64,000 nt of DNA, from the NCBI GenBank assembly GCA_947247005.1, contig OX365945.1:39610551-39674550 (forward strand). The letters are read 5' to 3'. The position numbers were made by a program, and so were the translations under genes. The DNA comes from Spisula solida. Lineage: Eukaryota > Mollusca > Bivalvia > Venerida > Mactridae. The notes beneath the pieces were generated by a model. It saw only the letters and a list, made by a program, of their open reading frames with translations, did no database searches and was not told the origin of the DNA. This document shows positions 1-13,440 of this stretch, piece after piece. Positions within the stretch are counted from its first letter, which is position 1; each line of letters begins with the position of its first letter.

Positions 1-415
1 ACATCAAGGTAAGGTAAATGAGACGAAAAGCCAGCATCCAGCACTTATAGGCAACTACTGTTTGTTAAGCATGACTTTACAAATATGACAAAACCGACTA
101 TAGACTGAGAAGAACGGTTAGACTCTACATTGATATGTTATATCTTAAAACATTTCTTAAAAATGGATATGCCCTGCAAACGATTTTTGGAAAAGCTAAA
201 ACTTGTCGAACATTTGAGTTGGTCTTACATTGTAGTCATTACTCTAAATCGCATAATCATTCAGATGTCAGTATGACAGTATTTGCTAAGAAGTTTCTGC
301 ATATGACAAATATTATGTGTACTGTGCGAACAGTTACAATACCATCATTTTTCGCAAACAATATAAAGGTCTCCGACTGGTTAACAGTCATGATCCTTTG
401 ATTACAATATCAATT
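1..415. other. Unassigned AT-rich sequence
   Basis: One 88-codon open frame (135-401) without recognisable features. Nothing supportable. Confidence 0.5.
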
Positions 416-806
416 AATACTGCATCGCACAGATAATCCAAAGCCTCACACAAACGCCGACAGCGCATAGCTACCCACGCAAGAGTCAGATGTAGTACGA
501 ATCATCCATATCCCCCAAATAGGATATTTAAAGCAAGCCTATATACTCATCCCGCAATGAAAGGCATATTGTGAACTTTGAAGTTCGTGCATAATTAACC
601 ATTAAGGGAGGTACTTATGAATGATAACTACATTGATGTGCAGAACGGGGCGACTTTGTACAGCCACCACACGGCACTTATCACCTGATGTAGTGATACC
701 TAAATACTATATGCGCATGTAATCCAAAGTCACACAGAAACGGCGATAGCGCCTATCCACCCACGCAAAAGTCAGATATAGAAGGAACCATCCAAACTCC
801 GACTGG
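416..806 (+). repeat. Pair of diverged direct repeats
   Basis: About 100 bp at 416-520 recurs at 706-806 (both contain ..AATCCAAAG..CACACA.AAACG.CGA.AGCGC.., then CCCACGCAA.AGTCAGAT). Perhaps 80% alike. No function seen. Confidence 0.6.
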
Positions 807-2270
807 CATTCAAACGCCCAAAAAAACCCAAGCTTGCCTCCACTAAATCTTTTAGCAGCTCCTGCTTCCCTAAAAAGGATAATAACCAATTAGACAAGGG
901 AAGACAGCGATGATCAAAAATAGCAAAGAAAAGAAAAACACAGATTACAAGTCAAAAGGACAAACACAAATTTTCTCTTCAAAGCTAATAGAAGCACCTT
1001 TGTTTATATACAGTTCGTTTTTTATAAAATCATTTGGTACAAGGAAGATACAGTCTCAAATGTATTCCAGTTCGAACACCCCCGTATCTTTTCGAAAAAA
1101 GATGGTTTAATATTTTAAAAGATATGATAAAAGAGAACGCAAGAATTGATCCATTGTTCACATATATAAGACTTTCAACGTTTAAACAAGTTGATTATTT
1201 GTACGGCGGAAAATGGTATCAGGCAGAAAATATTGATAACCTAATTTTTAATCATTTCAAATATCTCACCATGTGAATAATAACATGGGGAAATATGTGT
1301 GGCCAGTATAAATGGAAAGCACTCGACATATAGAATGTACACTCCCCAAAATTCTAACCCGCCAGTTTATATTCCATTCCTGTTTTGTGAAAAATGCATG
1401 TATTCACCTGAAATTTCGCATACCAATACATGTTTAAGCGATGCAGCTGAGTATTGGTTTATCTTGTCCGTTTTGCTGTTAATTTCAGTGCATTCGGTGT
1501 ATTGCGTAATAATGCATTTTTGCACGTGCAATGCATGTGGACAAGACTTCACGCGCCCATAAACAAAATCGGCATAACTGATGACTTTTCATCTTGAAAA
1601 ACACATAAAATGCCGAAACTGACTCGAGAGGAAAACTCACGAGATTACGAATCAAAGCGCTGAAGACACCAAATTTGTTTGGGTTTGAATAATGAAATGT
1701 AAAAAATCATCAGTCCTCAATAACATGGCAATTCTCTTTTGTAACGTGCCGGACAGATAGACACTGAAAAAATCCCGTCAGTGAATAATAATAATGTCTA
1801 AAAACGAATCAGTTTTAAGTTTTGAATGGGGCAATCTAAATTAAAGTTTTAAAATTGCCTATGTTTAGTGTTTTTTGAGCATTTGGGACTAAATTTCTTA
1901 ATTCAGTTGTAATCCCAGCGCTTTCAGACAAAGTCGGAGGGAGTGTAGTGATTCTGGGATTCCGGTCTGTGTACAGTACAGCTGGGTACAGGTTTTATCA
2001 AGTCTGAAATACCATGTTATTCGGTGAGTTGAGTGGTGGCTCTCTTCTAGTTTGGCTGTTGGACAGTGCGGTTGTGTGTGAAAGCGCACAATAGGCAATA
2101 TACAGTAATTAGAGACTGATAGACTAGTGTAGAGTATGACATGTGACACAATCGGTTCAATGCAATATTCATGAATCTCTGACCATTAGAGGGTGTTATT
2201 GCAAACTTTAACAAGAGCCACGTTCAAATGGCCAACCCAGCATAAATGTTGTTACTAATGGGTGTTTAAT
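807..2270. other. Unassigned sequence
   Basis: Several overlapping frames of 60-87 codons on both strands (e.g. 1299-1562 plus and 1367-1552 minus) without recognisable motifs. I see no gene. Confidence 0.5.
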
Positions 2271-2815
2271 CAAACTTCAAAGGGAGATAATTTCAAAACT
2301 GGGCCATATAGAGTTATGGTTCTTAGTCATTGCACTTCTCCTAGTTGCCATCTATTCACCAACCAATTTTCAAGTCAATACCTCAAATAGTTATAGTCTT
2401 ATAGAGTTATGCTCTGGATGAAATACTATTAAAAAGTAAACAAGAGGAGATAATTTAAAAATTGGGTGTTCTAGAGTACTGGTTCTTGGTTACTGCACTT
2501 CTCCTAGTTGCCATATATTCATATATCAAGCTTAAAGTCAATATCACAAATAGTATTAGAGTTATGCTCTGGACAAAAATCTATTAAAAAATTAAACAAG
2601 GGCAGATAATTTCAAAAGTGAACCATATAGAGTTATGATTCTATTTCGCTACACTTCTCGGAAGTTCTCCTAGTTGTCATCTATTCATATGTCAAGTTTC
2701 AAATCAATATCTTAAATAATTTTCAAGTTATGCCTGGACAAAATATCGGACAGAAGGACGGACGCATACAATTACTATTAATATCCCTTCGCCTTTTGCG
2801 GGGAATAATAATCAT
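2270..2815 (+). repeat. Tandem repeat of about 160-bp units, three copies, with element end
   Basis: GAGATAATTT recurs at 2284, 2447 and 2603. Units share GAGTTATG, CACTTCTCCTAGTTG and ATATTCA. The array closes with GGACGGACG and CCCTTCGCCTTTTGCGGGG, which looks like the end of a dispersed element. Confidence 0.75.
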
Positions 2816-4097
2816 GCATGCAAAACATTGAACGATAATATAAACTAAGGCGCGGCCTTTAACGGGGAAGTTTTATGAATATTAATTAATTTAGATTCTA
2901 TGTATCTACTATGTATGTGCAGCGTATATAAAGAAACCAGGGATTTTTCTGTTCATTTTGGGAAGGATCCTTAGTCTCTACATTTTGGGAAAAATATTGG
3001 TGTATTCCTGATTATGGAAAAAAAGTAGGGTATAACTTTTTTGGGAAAACTGCATGATTTTAAAGACATTTTCAATCAGGAAGGGGCCTTTTATAGGCCT
3101 CTGTTATATATTAATGCGAAAAACCCCTGAAAACATTATGCATATTAAGTACATGTATTGAACGGTTAACAGGAATCAAAGCGCTGAAAGCCCTGAGGTT
3201 GTTCGATTGAATGCCATTCTGATCACCTCGGCCTTTATGCATTGCGCAATATTTACCGGAGACAAACGGAAATGTTCGATCTTTCATGATTAGAATGAAT
3301 AAGAATGCATGCAGAGAAAGTACAAGTGAAACAGTTTTCTGAGGCCAGATAATTAACTAGAAATGCTTAGGATGTGTTTTTCTGCAGTTAGGATGCTGAT
3401 CGAATTTACACCGGTCACCGGGTGCACGTTTTAATTCATTAGTCAGAATAATTAGCCAAATAATTCAGATACGTGTAAAATCAGATACTACGGACAGGCG
3501 CATAAGCCTTGAAGTTGGTTCTTATGGTTAGGGGTCCTCAGGATTGTGAAATTTGGGACTTTAATGCCATTTTTGCCATATTATATTTCTGCTGTACAAA
3601 TTAATGTTACTCATGTGCATACGTCCATATTGCTGGCTACGCCACTGACTGATTAATCAAACCTAATAAACTATTATGCTCAATATTACAGATTTTCAAC
3701 GTGTCGTAGAGTAACTAGAGAACTATTTTGCCGGTTTACATGCTTCCTTTGCATCGGCGAAAGATATGCAAATTTGCAATTGCTGGGTGACCGGTTTACT
3801 TTCCTTAATGTGGCACTGTCCATTTGTGGCAAAGAAAAGAAGTTTCAGGCAGTAAAAATGGGTTGCAATTGTTGATTTGTATTAAAATAAGTTGTTCTTT
3901 GAACAACTTAAAACATTATATATATTGGTACAAATGTACCGGAAAGTGACCGTTTTTAGTCACAATATTTGTAATAAATACCGTGTGGAATATAATTGAC
4001 ATTTTGACACTGTGACTATACAACACTCAAACAATGGAATGAAAATAATACAATCTATGGGAACGTTAATAATGTAACATGGTTTGAAAGTATGTAG
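2816..4097. other. Unassigned AT-rich sequence
   Basis: No open frame above 60 codons and no repeat recognised. Confidence 0.5.
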
Positions 4098-4168
4098 TTG
4101 GACCAGGGCTCAAACCCAGAATCATCTGCTTAGAAAAGGCGAATGCTCAACTGAGCCTGCTATCAGGA
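4098..4168 (-). repeat. tRNA-derived SINE head
   Basis: On the minus strand: A-box GCTCAGTTGAGCATTCGCCT and B-box-like GGGTTTGAGCCCTGG, in tRNA spacing. A stem mismatch in the B-box (T for C) and weak acceptor pairing argue against a working tRNA. Confidence 0.55.
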
Positions 4169-4924
4169 CACAGCTTTCTTCCTTCAATATCAATAATTGA
4201 ATTCTAAACTGGCAGGCAGGGAATTTCTAAACTTTTTGGGATTATAATTTCACCTTAATGAAGCTAGTAACAAATGATTTCAAACATTTATAATTATGGT
4301 TTTTATATTTGAAATTACACATGTATTGTACTTGTCTGTGAATACTTGTCTGTCTTGATCAGTCACTTGATTCAGTGGATACACCAGAGGCGTTGCGACT
4401 TGGGCGGCAGCCCAATATTTCGCGAGTAAAGGCAAAACTTTATAAAAAAGATGCATGAGAATTTAAAATTTTGTAGCTGAAATATTGGCTACCAAATGCC
4501 ATGCATCGAAGGGTAGCGTTCGATAACGATACTCGTCAATGCAGTCGGTACATAAGTGAAGGATGAATTTGAAATATCTTATATTTGAATTGTATTTACA
4601 ACAGCACCAAATGAATGTAACTATATGCCTATAAGGCATAACTATTTGGTAATAATGATACCAAAAAATGACTAACATACACGGACGATCCAAAAATTCA
4701 TCCAACGGAATACATATTGAAAGAACTGGAAATAGCCCCATTTACGCTCTGATTTAATAAAATTTCCTCATAAAAACGGAGGGGATACCCCTCCCCCGCC
4801 GCTCCAATATTCGGCAACCTGCGAAGAGCCTGTACACACCTAGTCCAAACCATGGGACCTAACTTGTAAAGACTGTTGGACCTATTATCACCTAAGGTAA
4901 TGAAACGTTTAGTTTAGAAACGTT
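4169..4924. other. Unassigned sequence between two SINE heads
   Basis: A 92-codon minus frame (4463-4741) has no recognisable domain. May be SINE body, not proven. Confidence 0.4.
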
Positions 4925-5037
4925 TGGTCTCGGTTGGGACTTCACACCTCAAGTTGGTTTGACTAGGCAATATGCCATGTTGGCCATTACCAATTTGCTT
5001 ACAGAGCGAATACTGTATCGACTGAGCTATCAAGCCA
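4925..5037 (-). repeat. Second tRNA-derived SINE head, disrupted
   Basis: Minus strand: A-box TGATAGCTCAGTCGATACAG, then ATTCGCTCTGTAAGCAA and a B-box-like AAGTCCCAACCGAG after about 30 extra bases. Same strand as the head at 4098-4168. Confidence 0.45.
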
Positions 5038-8000
5038 CTTGTTTAACATATTGGACGCATACAGTTTAAGTAAATAAGTTTACAAAAAAGCTACATATGA
5101 ATGAGACGGCAAGCTTGTCAAGCTAGCCACCTACACAAGTTTTTCCCTTAAATCCTATACACAGTACTACTATAATCTCAAAAAGATTGCTATCAAAAGC
5201 ACAATACAGACATAACATTGTCAAAGAGTCATTTTGCATTTTTTTGGGGTCGAATAGTTGCGGGTACGACATGTTATTTGTACTTACGGAACCTCTGACA
5301 GTCACACACGGCATCGGGTGTTGATTTTATTGTATAAGTACGTTAATTGTGAGTGATAAAGACGATTTTCCTTGCTTACCATGTACTAGCGTCGTGTAAT
5401 CGGAAAAAAATCTCCTATAAAATTTCTTTTCTCGCAGGAACGAAATGGCGACAGTTTTTTTCATGTATTAATGCCGGTCGGACCGTTCAGATTAGGAACG
5501 AAGATGATACTCATACGCGCTATTTGTAATTAGACATATAGTTTATAGATAACTTGGGTAACACAAATACTTGAAACGTTCTAAGAATATTGTATGGGTT
5601 TTTTTCATAATCACTTTTTTCAATTAAAAAATCGCATTGAAAAACGAACTACTTTTTACGTACGTAGTATTTCGAGGAAAATTTTAACGCCGTGGCTTCA
5701 TACGCTTAGAATCACTGCGCATTATAATTTTAATTTATTCATATTCTATTATTTATTTACCTTCTTTGAAATTTAACAACCTTGTTATGAGATTCAAATC
5801 ATCAGCATAGTTAACTCATATGAGAAAATATAGTTTGATCACACAAAAGGCACATATATGGAACTACTTTGTCTTTAATTGAATTTTCTGGACTACTTTC
5901 GCTCAGATATTAAGGACTCGCGTTTGAGATTGACTTCTGTATTTGTTTGGGAAACCCAAACAAATAAAAACCACTGTGAACACATTCCTAGTTGACATTT
6001 TTTTATTTTATTAATATTTTTTAATAATGAATTTATTAACACGAAATTTCACATAATGGCATATGAATATCCAATAAAGTCAAATATTTGTTTATTTTGG
6101 CCTACTTGCGGTCTTATTCTCCGTTTTAGACTTGTTACGTAATCTAGAATAATTTGATCGTGTAATGCATGCGCGTCGAAAAGCACGTGTTTATGTACGG
6201 TGATGATGTTTGTGACGATTATCATACGCGAAAAACACCTAACATGTTGAATTTGGCACGAACATCACGCGGTTGATCTGTTGGGATGTCATCAGTTTGG
6301 ATAAAGTTGCGATCCTTAGTTTTGCTTTTTTGTTACAAAAATGATTTTCAATTTCGTTTGTAATAGTTATTTTAATGATTATTTCCGTTTTTCATTCACA
6401 GGAACCTTCAATTTTTGAAATCAACACAAAATTTGCAAAATTGAAATAGCCTTTGTGAAATTTTGTTGTAAGATTCTTACGCTTCATTCAAGTTCGTTTT
6501 GCGTCAATCTCGGCATGTTACGTGTTTTTCTGGGAGGGCAGACATCGGTTGTGCTAAACGTTAATGAACACGGGTTTGGTGCGTTGCAATATGCACGTGT
6601 CTATGAACAATTTGGGTGAAATATATTGTGACTTCGTAAAATCGACTTCATTACGTAACGCGGCTGTTACGAGTAACATGGTCGTTTATCTGCCAAAATG
6701 AATCAATTATTAAATGCAAGTATTATTGAAGTATTGGTAGGCAAAATTTCATGAGAGTTCGTACAGTATTAACAAAATTATAACACATAACTATGGTGGC
6801 GGTTCAGAACTTTTGGGTAGTGTATAAAAGTGGCAGACTTCATGACTTATACAAGTGCTGTTGATATGGCTTTCTGACAACAACTTCCAATTGATAAAAA
6901 GGGATACTGTACTTTTTAACGTATACAAAAGAGTGTTTACTTGTGTTTTAAATAAAGATGTGCACCATTTTACACTCATACCAGCCTTACACAATTTCAA
7001 TAGTTTCTTGCGACACTGTCTACTTATACTCAACATTCTAACACAACCAGCAGTTTCATCTATTTAAACATATTTATTCCTTAAGGAAACCTAGGTGTGC
7101 ATAAATTACCGTCAAAACACAGCTACGGCCATATAACCAAGGAAGAAAATAGTACAGCGGTTACTATGTGTTGTCAAATGCGGAATATTAGCTATGTTCT
7201 AATCGAACTAATGAATATGTACCTGTGGTACCTGCAACGCGGACCAAAAGCAGATACACACAAGTAGTCCTATGTACGGTATGTCATGACAAATCTGCAT
7301 TAGAATAATTTTATAATGAAATTGCGACAGTCTTTAAATGCCTTGTACACATGTATGTAATGTAGGGAAACTGTTTTATTTGATTTTTTTATATTCTGAC
7401 TTAAATATGAAAGTGAAAGTAGGGTAGGCGCTAATTGACTTGGAATCAATCCGCGTGTGTGTGAACATATGTTCGACTCGTTTGACCAAAAAAATTGTTC
7501 TTTTGATACTTAACCCCCTGATTTTTTCATTTTCGTGACGCTGTAAGCTATTTCTATTGATTGGTTGATTTTGAGAGGTTCCCATGGACAAAACGTTGAC
7601 ATTTTTAGAATCAGCAATTTGTCGCTTTACATTGCATTAAAGAACAAATTTATTTGGTAATTTTGAACCTAAAATAAAACACGGTAACTTGTTCGGATGC
7701 GTACATTAAATCACTCGTGCTTCGCAGTATTACATGTACATATTCATTTTTTCTTAAATATAACATTCTCCCTAATTTTTGAAAGTGACTAGCAATTGAT
7801 TTCTGGTTTCTGATAAACCAGTACTGACACAATGCGGGTGTTAATAAATAGATAATGCTTGAAATAATTCTACTCATTCGAGACAGCAAAACTGCTACTA
7901 CCGATGGTGAGTGGAATTCAAATTCATTGAAAAAATTGTTTCCCGAGATTATATCGAACTCGTTCAACGTACGGAACATGTTCAATGCATAACGTAACAC

Positions 8001-8228
8001 CTTGCGTGTAATTTACGAATGGAGAAAATATTGAAACAAATGCTCCATCTGGGAATTGCCACCATAATACATGAAGACACAAAACAACACTTCAAAACGC
8101 TTCGCCAGTCTTGTTTAGAGAGTGCCATCAACTCGTCCTTGAGGGTCAAAACGATGTCATGAACAAGTTGTTAGTTTTATATCAAACACATCATAGTCCG
8201 GCGTTTCGTCTGAAAGTAGTTATAATGA
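5038..8228. other. Unassigned AT-rich sequence
   Basis: Contains a perfect small hairpin at 5941-5965 (11-bp arms, AAA loop). The longest frame is 116 codons on the minus strand (7650-8000), leucine- and isoleucine-rich, with no family recognised. No splice-supported exon seen. Confidence 0.5.
5941..5965. repeat. Perfect 11-bp hairpin
   Basis: ATTTGTTTGGG, loop AAA, then its exact complement. Confidence 0.8.
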
Positions 8229-8256
8229 TATATGTATGGTATATGTATGATATCGT
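8229..8256 (+). repeat. Two isolated units of the 11-bp minisatellite
   Basis: ATATGTATGGTATATGTATG matches the units of the big arrays. It lies 52 bp left of the giant palindrome; the other flank has its 11-bp array about 430 bp beyond the palindrome. Confidence 0.5.
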
Positions 8257-8307
8257 TTCCACTACCAAGCATTTTTCGGGCCAAGTTGAAATTCATATTG
8301 ACCCTAT

Positions 8308-10085
8308 TAGTCCGAGAGCCCACGGACTTTTATTGCAACGAAGGAGGCCAAAAGAAGTTAGCACATATTTTGAAAGGTTATTTCATATGCTATATGAAAA
8401 CCCATTTCTTAAGTGTCAAAGTCGTGACTACCTACATCTTTTTCGCATTTTTGTATCATGGGGTTTATGAAAAAGAGCATAATTTCCTAAGGGGGTAGGG
8501 GTAGCTTTATGCCTAATAAAAAATGAAAACAATGTTCAATGTGGATAGTTCTTGCCAAATTTGAAAGAACACATAACGGGCAATACTTTAAACATAAAAA
8601 ACCATAACCTCGACTTGTAAGTATTATGTAAATAAGGGTCAAAGGTCAACAATATGATAACACCCATAGAATTTATACAAATGCTCCAGTATATTTTTTC
8701 ATCAAATTTTTAGTTTACCCCCAAATTCAATGTAATGCACATATTTTTATTCCTTAATGTATACTTAATTTATAATGTTATACAATTGATAAGAAAATAT
8801 CCGAATTTTACAAAAATACATGTTTTCATCATACGGGTGAAAATTGAAACAATTGAAAAATAGCAGTATTTTGAGGGTATGTTTAGTTTTACTTCTACCA
8901 TTGCTTCTATTGGTCAGTAATAATTGTATTGATTGAATATTATTTTCATATAAGAAAAAATAAAATTCGATCGTTCATTGAAAATAGGTCAAATTATTCA
9001 ACTCTTTTACATGTAAAAAGGTCAAAGGTCAAATATGTAAAGCAATAAATAAAAGTAGAGTAATAAGGCTAACTTGTGAAATTTGTATTATTCCGAGAAC
9101 ACACATACTTTTATTGCAATGAAAGAGGCCGACATAAGTTTGCATATATTTTGAAACAATAGACCATATCCTATCTGTCAACTCATTCTTAAGTGTCAAT
9201 GTTGTGACCATCTATGTTATTTTGCGCACTTATTTGTCATGATGTCAATGAGAAAATTTGTAATTTGCTGAGAGTGGTAGCGTTACGTTTGTGTCTACAA
9301 AAATGACAAAATAAACCTAAATGTTAAATAATAAGCGATATAGGTAGAAGATATATTGGGACACATTATAAAACTTACAAATTATAGAATGTCACTTGCA
9401 AGTATGTACTGTATAGGGGTCAAAGGTCACTGAACTTTTAAAATCCATGAAATTCTTGCAATCGTGTCAATACAGTTTTTTTTAAGTTCCATGTTTCTTC
9501 AAAATTAATAATTTGCACGGAGTGTCATTCCTGCATGTAAACTTAATCTTAACAATATATATTGGTTTAAAAATAGGGTCCAAATGCACGAGAAAACGAT
9601 CATTAATCTTACTGGTAGAATCACAGAATGGCCAGCATATCGAGGAAATGGCCATGTTTATAGCTACCATTTATTTAGGTGTCAGTCTATGGAGATATAT
9701 TTTAGTATTTGACTACATATATGTATCAGGTCATTTCAGTTGGGCAAAGTTTAACGTAAAAAGTCAAGGTCAAATATGGAGTATAAGGTCAAGGTCAAAT
9801 ACGTCAAAACTCTCAGAATAAGCCATAAAATGCACAATAATTAGTCAATTTTTGAATGTTTTCATTTAGTACTCATATTTTATACAAAGAAATTCAGTAT
9901 TGTTGTGTCTAAATTCGTTTTGTATGCCAATATACTGTAGCGAATGAACACTGACTAACCTACTCCATCCGGAACAGCAATAATGCCAGTCTTAGCCCCA
10001 TTGGCTGCTTGCCGCCATGAGGTACAGCAACCTCAGTATTGTCCATCTTAGGTACTTACGACCCCTTTAATATAAAGATATTATA
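8308..10085 (+). repeat. Left arm of the giant palindrome
   Basis: Two tandem diverged units, 8308 to about 9090 and 9091 to about 9790, then a unique inner part ending GGTACTTACGACCCCTTTAA. Contains AGGTCAAAGGTCA-type sites at 8636-8648, 9019-9031 and 9417-9429. Confidence 0.85.
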
Positions 10086-10199
10086 TCCTTTTTTTTGTGC
10101 GTCTCAAAATGTACAAAATGTATTTTTATTATCATCAGCTGACAATACATACCTATATAATACGAATAATTTTATTATCTTCTCACCCTTTCCTTGCTG

Positions 10200-13100
10200 T
10201 GTGTAGCGCTCTTAGGTGGTCATAGGCTCAAGAGTGACTGAACCAAGCTCTATTTACATGGAATAGCTCAACATAGCAGTGTAACTACCTCATGGAGTCT
10301 GGAATAACTGTTCCAAACAGTATTACATACCCATAGAGTCAGAAATGTACCCAGTAGTAAAACATATGGTTTTACTTTGTAGTTGTATGTACCCATATGT
10401 ATTTGAAGTGATGGTTAAGAACATGTACCTGGTAATGTTTCATGTAAACAGCCCCTCAATGGCCGTTAGTACCCGATAGCACCAGGAATGGGCGAACTTG
10501 AGAGTTAGGAGTACCATCAGAGGTTTATTAAAGGCAGTATCGTGTGTGTATTGAGTACCTGGAACCTAGCTGTTCATCAAGGGTGTGTCAGGAATGGCTG
10601 TACTGGGTGGTTGTGAGTATCAAATATGATCAGGAATGTCGGTACCTGGTAGTACCCGGAGTGCAATACATGATATATCACATGATTGTGCACACTTTAT
10701 AGGACCACAGATGCGTGTACATAGTGATTGCGAGAATCAAATAATACCAGGAATGTCAGCTCATTGTGAGTGTGGTGAGTACCCGTACCTAGGAATGCAC
10801 CTAGTGGTAATAAGTACCCCATAAGATCAGGAATGCATGAGCATGGTAGTAAAAATTTACCCATTAGGACTAGGTATGGATGTACCTAATGGATACGAGT
10901 ATCTATAAGACTAGGACTTATGTACAAGGTTACCGTGAATACATAAAGGACTAGGAATGTATGTATCTAGCGTTTCCAAGTGCCCAATAGAACCAAGAAT
11001 CTCTTTTACCGGGAAACAAGTAGTCAATAGGACGAGGAATGGGTATTCCTAATTGGAGACCAGTAATGTATACGACTAGTGTTTTAGAGTGCTTAATTTG
11101 ACCAGAAATGTTTGTGCATGATTATTTGAAATAAATAACAGGATCCGAAATATTAGAAGTGGTTATGCGTTCCAAATACGATGATGAATGCATGTACACG
11201 TATGAACTTATACGAATTTGAATACCATAGATGCCTCGAACACCCTAGATGCCTCGAACTATTTTCCCGGTCCGAAGGTAGTTCGAGGCATCGAAGTTCT
11301 ACTGTACTTGTATATGGTGGTAGTGAGTACCTAATAGGACCAATAATGGCTGTGTATATTAGCTGCGAGTACTCTATTATATTACTCATGCATATGCATG
11401 GTGGTTGTGTGTACCCATTAGGACTAGGAAAAGATGTTCCTAGTGGTTATGAGTACCTAATAAAGTCATGGCTATATGTACATCGTGGCAATGATGACCC
11501 ATTAGGACAAGCAATGGCCGCCTCTATTGGTTATGAGTACCCAATCCGACAACACATGTCTGTACATTGTGGCTTTCAGTATCCAATAGGAACAGGTATG
11601 CATGGAAATGTCAGTTGCGGGTACCCATTAGGACTAGAAATGTATGTACCTATGTCCATATGAGTATCTAATAAGATCAGAATTGTCTGTACATGAGGTA
11701 ATGATTACCAAATAGTTGCACCTAGTGGTTATGCGTACCCAATAATACCAGGGCTGTATCTACTTGGTGTCAATAGGACGAGTAATGGATGCTCGCAGTG
11801 GTTGTCTGTACTCGATAAGGCTTGTTATGTATGTACCTAGTAGTTAATAGTGGTGCTTAATTTAACTAGGAATGTCTGTACATGATGATGTCAGTATCTA
11901 GCAGGAATAGAAATGTTTGTAAATAGTGGTCATGAGTACCCAATATGACCAGGAATGAATGTATATGATAGTAGCGTGTACCCAATAGGACCAATAATTG
12001 CTATGTATATTGTCTGTGAGTACTCTATCGTACCACTTTTGTATGTACATAGCAGTTGTGGGTACCAACTAGGACTATGAATGTATGTATCTAGCGCGTA
12101 TTGGGTCCTAAAATGGCTGTACACGGTGGTAGTGGTGACCTAATAGGACAATACATGGTCTCACTTAGTTTGTTAGTACCCTATCCGACCACAAATGTCT
12201 GTCCATGGTGGTTTTGAGCATTCAATAGGACCAGGAATACAGCACATGATAGTGTGATACTAGGAATATATGTATGAATATCCAGTAAGAACCGGACTGT
12301 CTGTACACGGGGACTGTGACTACCCAATAGGACAACAAATACAGGTAGTCGCAACTAGCAGTTGTGAGTTCCCAATCCGACGACTTATGACTGTACATGA
12401 AGGTTTTGAGTACCAAATAGGACCACATGCATTTGGTGGTTCCTTGTAGCCATTAGGACTAGAAATGGATGTACCAAGTAGTTACGAGTACAACTAGGAC
12501 CAGAACTATCTGTACATGGTAGTTTTGAACACACCAAAGGGCCTGGAATGTATGTACAGTATGGTTATGAATGCTCAATATTGCCAGGCATGTCTCTACA
12601 TGGCGCATCAGAGTTGTCAGTTAGCGAGTGACAGTATCCATCAGGAACATGAATGTCTGAACATAGTGGTAATAAGTATCCAATACGAGCAGGAATGTAT
12701 GTACATGGTGGAAGTGAGTACCAAATTGTACCTATAATGTATCTAGTGGTTATTCATGAGTGCCCAATTCGACCAGCAATATATGTACTCGTATATGGTA
12801 GTTTTGAATATCATATATGACTAAGAATGTCTATACCTAGTGCATACCTAATAATACCAGGACTGTCTGTACATGGAGGTAGTTAGTACACGATAGGACC
12901 ACTGAAGTCTGTTTATGGTAATTTTTGAGTACCAAATAGAACAAGGAATGTATGTACAGTGTGGTCCTGGGTACCCATTAGGACTAGGAGTGGGTGTATA
13001 TTGTGGTTATGTACCCAACAATACCAGAACTGTCTATACATGGTGAGAATATTTTTTTGACTAGGAATGTCCGTACCAACGTCGTGAGTAACAACTAGGA

Positions 13101-13440
13101 TTGAGAATGGTTATATTTTTTGTACCAAATAATGTCTCTACATGGTTCAAGTGAGTAGTCAATACGTCAAGAAATGGCTGTACCTGGTAGTTGTGAATGT
13201 CCAGTAGGGCCAGGATTTGATGTATCCAAGTATATGAGTATCAAACAAGACTTAAGTGTTTCTGTATATGGTGGTAGCGTGAAACCCACTCGGACTAGGA
13301 ATGACTATAACTAGTGGTTTTGAGTATCCCTAAAAGATGAGGAACATGTTTACATGTTGATAGTGAGTACCCAATCAGACGAGGAATGGTAGCGGCTAGC
13401 GTTATTACTTGTATGTCTCTAATGTATTCCTGAAAAGATT
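10200..13440 (+). repeat. Degenerate minisatellite of about 42-bp units, core of the palindrome
   Basis: Roughly 75 diverged copies of a unit close to GTGGTTATGAGTACCCAATA followed by GGACCAGGAATGTATGTACCTA. Units vary in length and sequence, so the array is old. The 160-codon open frame at 11181-11663 and others here are chance frames inside it. An internal 19-bp perfect inverted repeat, GATGCCTCGAACTATTTTC with CGGTCCGAAGGTAGTTCGAGGCATC, lies at about 11250-11290. Confidence 0.8.

Noticed and set aside
7650..8000. 116-codon minus frame as a gene
   Set aside because: No domain, no splice or promoter support, AT-rich composition; chance is likely.
11181..11663. 160-codon plus frame
   Set aside because: Lies wholly in the degenerate 42-bp array; its residues merely repeat with the array.
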